A stretch of 64,000 nt of DNA, from NCBI GenBank assembly GCA_014653355.1, contig JACWEO010000001.1:138912-202911 (forward strand), in the 5' to 3' direction. The notes under the pieces are model-generated. The model ran no database searches. It was not told the DNA's origin and worked only from the letters and a program-made list of their open reading frames with translations. Positions within the stretch are counted from its first letter, which is position 1. Each line of letters opens with the position of its first letter. Source of the stretch: Pelagibacterales bacterium SAG-MED47. GTDB lineage: Bacteria; Pseudomonadota; Alphaproteobacteria; Pelagibacterales; Pelagibacteraceae. This document shows positions 61,328-64,000 of this stretch, piece after piece. A program made the position numbers and the translations under genes.

Positions 61328-62416
61328 ATGAAAATTGTTTCTATAAAAGAAAATATTGAAGTTGAGAAGAGAATAGCTATCACCCCAGAAATTGCAAAAA
61401 AGTATATATCTCAGGGTATTGAAATTTTTTTGTCAGAAAATTATGGTGTTCACTTAGGAATCTTAGATGAAGAATACATTAAAATGGGAGTTAAAATTTC
61501 AAAAGATCAAAATGAAATTTTAAATACTGCTGATATTGTAATTCAATTAAGATTGTTGCTAGATGAACAAAAAAATATTTTAAAAGAAAATCAAACGTTA
61601 ATTGGTGTTTTAGACCCCTACAATAATAAAGAAAAAATAGATAGTCTCATTAAAAAGAAGGTTAATGTTTTTTCTTTGGAGCTACTTCCTAGAATAACAA
61701 GAGCTCAATCTATGGATATACTTTCTTCTCAAGCCAATCTTGCAGGATATAAAGCAGTTATAGAAGCTTTTGCAAATTTTGAAAAAGCAGTTCCTATGAT
61801 GATGACTGCAGCAGGCACTATCCCGGCTGCTAAAGTATTAGTTGTAGGTGCAGGAGTTGCAGGTCTACAAGCTATAGCAACTGCCAAAAGAATGGGTGCA
61901 ATTGTTTTTGCTACTGATGTAAGGATGGCTTCAAAGGAGCAAGTTGAAAGTCTAGGAGGTAAATTTTTAGTTGTTGAAGGATCTGAAAATCTTGAGACTG
62001 CAGGCGGTTATGCAAAAGAAGTATCAGATGAGTTCAAAAAAAAACAAGAAGATCTATTACAAGAAACTTTAAAAAAGATTGATATTGTAATTTGTACTGC
62101 TTTAATTCCTGGAAAAAAAGCACCAATTATAATTAAGGAAGAAATGATAATTAATATGAAACCAGGTTCAGTAATATACGATTTAGCTGCAGTTCAAGGG
62201 GGAAACGCTGCATTTACAGAGGCTGATCAAATAGTTAATAAAGGTGGAATAAAAATTATGGGAGAAACTAATATTTTAAACAAATTACCAGTATCAGCTT
62301 CAAGTTTATATGCAAAAAATTTATTTAACTTTGTCTCTAATTTATTAGATAAAGAAAATAAAAAGATTAATATTAATTTGGAAGATGAAATTATAAAAAA
62401 CACTTTAATAAAATAA
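61328..62416 (+). CDS. pntAA: NAD(P) transhydrogenase subunit alpha, part 1 (soluble NAD(H)-binding domain)
   Basis: In this 362-residue protein RIAITPEIAKKY, DIVIQLRL, AQSMDILSSQANLAGYKAV and VVGAGVAGLQAIATAKRMGA are the domain I signatures. The split alpha subunit (domain I here, membrane domain in the next gene) is usual in Alphaproteobacteria. It transfers hydride between NADH and NADP+ coupled to proton movement across the inner membrane. Core metabolism, not part of the glycan locus. Confidence 0.95.
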   Translation: MKIVSIKENIEVEKRIAITPEIAKKYISQGIEIFLSENYGVHLGILDEEYIKMGVKISKDQNEILNTADIVIQLRLLLDEQKNILKENQTLIGVLDPYNNKEKIDSLIKKKVNVFSLELLPRITRAQSMDILSSQANLAGYKAVIEAFANFEKAVPMMMTAAGTIPAAKVLVVGAGVAGLQAIATAKRMGAIVFATDVRMASKEQVESLGGKFLVVEGSENLETAGGYAKEVSDEFKKKQEDLLQETLKKIDIVICTALIPGKKAPIIIKEEMIINMKPGSVIYDLAAVQGGNAAFTEADQIVNKGGIKIMGETNILNKLPVSASSLYAKNLFNFVSNLLDKENKKININLEDEIIKNTLIK

Positions 62417-62420
62417 AATT

Positions 62421-62729
62421 ATGGAAATAGATCCTTTTATATTTAGATTAAGCATATTTATCCTTTCAATTTTTATCGGATATTATGTTGTTTGGAGTGT
62501 AACTCCATCTCTTCATACCCCCTTAATGTCTGTTACAAATGCTATTTCATCTGTTATTATAGTTGGTGCAATTATTGCTGGATTAGCAAGTAACTCAGAA
62601 AGTATTTTTAATATATCAAGCATTTTTGGATTTTTAGCAATATCACTTGCTGCAATAAATATTTTTGGTGGGTTTTTAGTGACGCAAAGAATGCTTGCAA
62701 TGTATAAGAAGAAAAAAAAGGATAAATAA
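62421..62729 (+). CDS. pntAB: NAD(P) transhydrogenase subunit alpha, part 2 (membrane domain)
   Basis: This 102-residue protein has about three transmembrane helices and the sequence TPSLHTPLMSVTNAISSVIIVGA, diagnostic of PntAB. It starts four bases after pntAA and its stop overlaps the pntB start (TAATG). Confidence 0.95.
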   Translation: MEIDPFIFRLSIFILSIFIGYYVVWSVTPSLHTPLMSVTNAISSVIIVGAIIAGLASNSESIFNISSIFGFLAISLAAINIFGGFLVTQRMLAMYKKKKKDK

Positions 62730-64000
62730 TGATATCAGCGAATTTATCTGCACTTTTTTATTTAGTTTCAGGTGTATTGTTCATTTTAGCTTTAAGAGGG
62801 CTTTCTTCCCCAGAAACATCAAGACAGGGAAACTTGTTTGGAATTTTAGGAATGATAATTGCCATTACTGTTACTTTTTTTTCTATTGGAAACTTTTCAA
62901 CTGGTCTTATTTTAGTTTTAATTTTTATTACATTGGGAGGTTCATTAGGCGCTTTTATTGCATACAAGATACCAATGACTGCAATGCCAGAGCTTGTTGC
63001 GGGGTTTCACAGTCTTGTTGGGCTTGCAGCGGTATTTGTCGCAATCTCAGCCTTTTTGAACCCAAATGCATTTAATCTTGGTTCTCCAGGAAATATTAAG
63101 CTTGGAAGTTTGATTGAAATGTCGATTGGAGCTGCAGTTGGCGCTATAACTTTTTCAGGTTCGATAATAGCCTTTTTAAAGTTGCAAGGGATAATGTCTG
63201 GTTCGCCAATAACCTTTAAAGGCCAACACCCTTTAAATGGCTTAATTTTAGTTTCAATTGTAATGTTAATTTTTTTATTATGTAAAACACAGTCTACAAA
63301 TTTATTTTGGGCACTATTAATTGTTTCTTTCTTAATAGGTTTTTTGATAATAATTCCAATAGGTGGAGCAGATATGCCAGTAGTAATTTCAATGCTGAAT
63401 TCTTATTCTGGATGGGCTGCGGCAGGTATTGGTTTTACTTTAGAAAATACTGCATTAATAATTACTGGTGCTTTGGTAGGTTCATCTGGAGCAATTTTGT
63501 CTTATATAATGTGCAAAGGTATGAACCGTTCTTTCTTTAATGTAATATTGGGTGGATTTGGAGCTACTGATCAGTCATCCAGTTCTCGAAATAAAGAACA
63601 AAGACCAGTCAAAAGTGGAAATGCTGATGATGCTGCTTTTTTAATGAAAAATGCTTCATCAGTTATAATTGTACCTGGTTATGGAATGGCGGTGGCTCAA
63701 GCACAACATGCTCTAAGAGAAATGGTTGACACATTAAAAAAAAATGACATTAAAGTATCGTATGCAATACATCCAGTTGCTGGAAGAATGCCTGGACATA
63801 TGAATGTATTATTGGCAGAAGCAAACGTGCCTTATGATGAAGTATTTGAATTGGAGGAAATTAATAATGATTTTGCTAATGCCGATGTTGCTTTTGTTAT
63901 CGGAGCAAATGACGTTACAAACCCAGTAGCGAAAACAGATCCACAAAGCCCAATTTATGGTATGCCTGTTTTAGATGTTGAAAAATGTAAATCTGTATTA
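62729..64000 (+). CDS. pntB: NAD(P) transhydrogenase subunit beta, 3' end outside window
   Basis: An open frame of 424 codons runs from ATG 62729 to the window end without a stop. The first 260 residues hold eight or so membrane helices (MTAMPELVAGFHSLVGLAA, GQHPLNG-type loops, IGGADMPVVISMLNSYSGWAAA). From about residue 310 the NADP(H)-binding domain III starts, with PGYGMAVAQAQHAL and HPVAGRMPGHMNVLLAEA. About 35-40 C-terminal residues are expected beyond 64000. Confidence 0.95.
   Translation, partial: MISANLSALFYLVSGVLFILALRGLSSPETSRQGNLFGILGMIIAITVTFFSIGNFSTGLILVLIFITLGGSLGAFIAYKIPMTAMPELVAGFHSLVGLAAVFVAISAFLNPNAFNLGSPGNIKLGSLIEMSIGAAVGAITFSGSIIAFLKLQGIMSGSPITFKGQHPLNGLILVSIVMLIFLLCKTQSTNLFWALLIVSFLIGFLIIIPIGGADMPVVISMLNSYSGWAAAGIGFTLENTALIITGALVGSSGAILSYIMCKGMNRSFFNVILGGFGATDQSSSSRNKEQRPVKSGNADDAAFLMKNASSVIIVPGYGMAVAQAQHALREMVDTLKKNDIKVSYAIHPVAGRMPGHMNVLLAEANVPYDEVFELEEINNDFANADVAFVIGANDVTNPVAKTDPQSPIYGMPVLDVEKCKSVL

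Noticed and set aside
62695-63075. Open frame of 126 codons overlapping the pntB region
   Set aside because: It is a different frame inside the pntB coding sequence, which continues cleanly from 62729 to the window end with transhydrogenase signatures. The other frame is cysteine- and phenylalanine-rich with no recognisable fold.
1-64000. CRISPR arrays, transposases, integrases, att sites, tRNA genes
   Set aside because: Read on both strands without finding regularly spaced repeats, recognisable transposase or recombinase proteins, or tRNA cloverleafs. Diversity of the island must have come by other routes, such as homologous exchange at its flanks.

Overview
The window is a very AT-rich stretch (long A and T runs, K/N/I/F-rich proteins, compact overlapping genes) that looks like the surface-polysaccharide hypervariable region of a SAR11 / Pelagibacterales alphaproteobacterium. 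The best evidence is the right edge. A lone 5S rRNA gene (about 60066-60184), with no 16S, 23S or tRNA genes nearby, is followed by a zinc-free L36 (rpmJ), a tiny aa3-oxidase subunit IV-like protein and the split transhydrogenase genes pntAA, pntAB and pntB. In Pelagibacter, hypervariable region 2 is known to lie between the 23S and 5S genes. This window appears to be the 5S-proximal part of such a region.

Layout. (1) 1-5093: a Gfo/Idh/MocA fragment and a methyltransferase, then four genes matching the Campylobacter jejuni Cj1415-Cj1418 set: glutamine kinase, cytidylyltransferase, glutamine amidotransferase-type hydrolase and CysC-like kinase. That set makes the activated phosphoramidate used for O-methyl phosphoramidate capsule modification. 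(2) 5371-9490: an AlkP-superfamily enzyme, a UDP-glucuronate-epimerase-like SDR and an ABC exporter. (3) 9521-10425: a control module with a promoter and perfect palindrome, a MarR-type EPS regulator, a specialised NusG paralogue, and two mutually exclusive hairpins. (4) 10456-18823: a nonulosonic (legionaminic-type) acid operon in the Campylobacter gene order, apparently without LegB. (5) 18898-23651: a methyltransferase-like protein, GT-like proteins, an SGNH protein and a tiny membrane protein. (6) 23669-30640: a tightly coupled seven-gene cluster (cytidylyltransferase, aminotransferase, LhgO-like oxidase, two dehydrogenases, a GT2-cytidylyltransferase fusion, an acyltransferase) whose product I do not recognise. 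(7) 30655-43106: GT-like proteins, a 2OG-Fe(II) oxygenase, a radical SAM enzyme, CDP-glucose genes, a DegT-like protein, a GNAT protein, a deacetylase and GT4. (8) 43122-54423: a WcaF-like acetyltransferase, glycosyltransferases, Gmd/Fcl for GDP-L-fucose, a WecA-like initiating transferase, two O-antigen polymerase/ligase-type proteins, a Wzx flippase and a WavE-like protein. (9) 54467-58770: a cassette with a short GDPD-like protein, a nucleotidyltransferase, a RuBisCO-like protein and a GDP-mannose 3,5-epimerase. (10) 58833-64000: GT4, 5S rRNA, an SDR, and then core genes.

Together the genes describe synthesis, activation, decoration (acetyl, methyl, phosphoramidate, nonulosonate), lipid-linked assembly, flipping and polymerisation of one or more surface glycans. 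The strongest candidates for undescribed biology are the RuBisCO-like/GME cassette, the phosphoramidate pathway in a free-living ocean bacterium, the unassigned CMP-linked seven-gene cluster, and the MarR/NusG/hairpin control module. No CRISPR array, insertion sequence, integrase or tRNA was seen. No gene-free gap exceeds 300 bases; the largest is 5094-5370.
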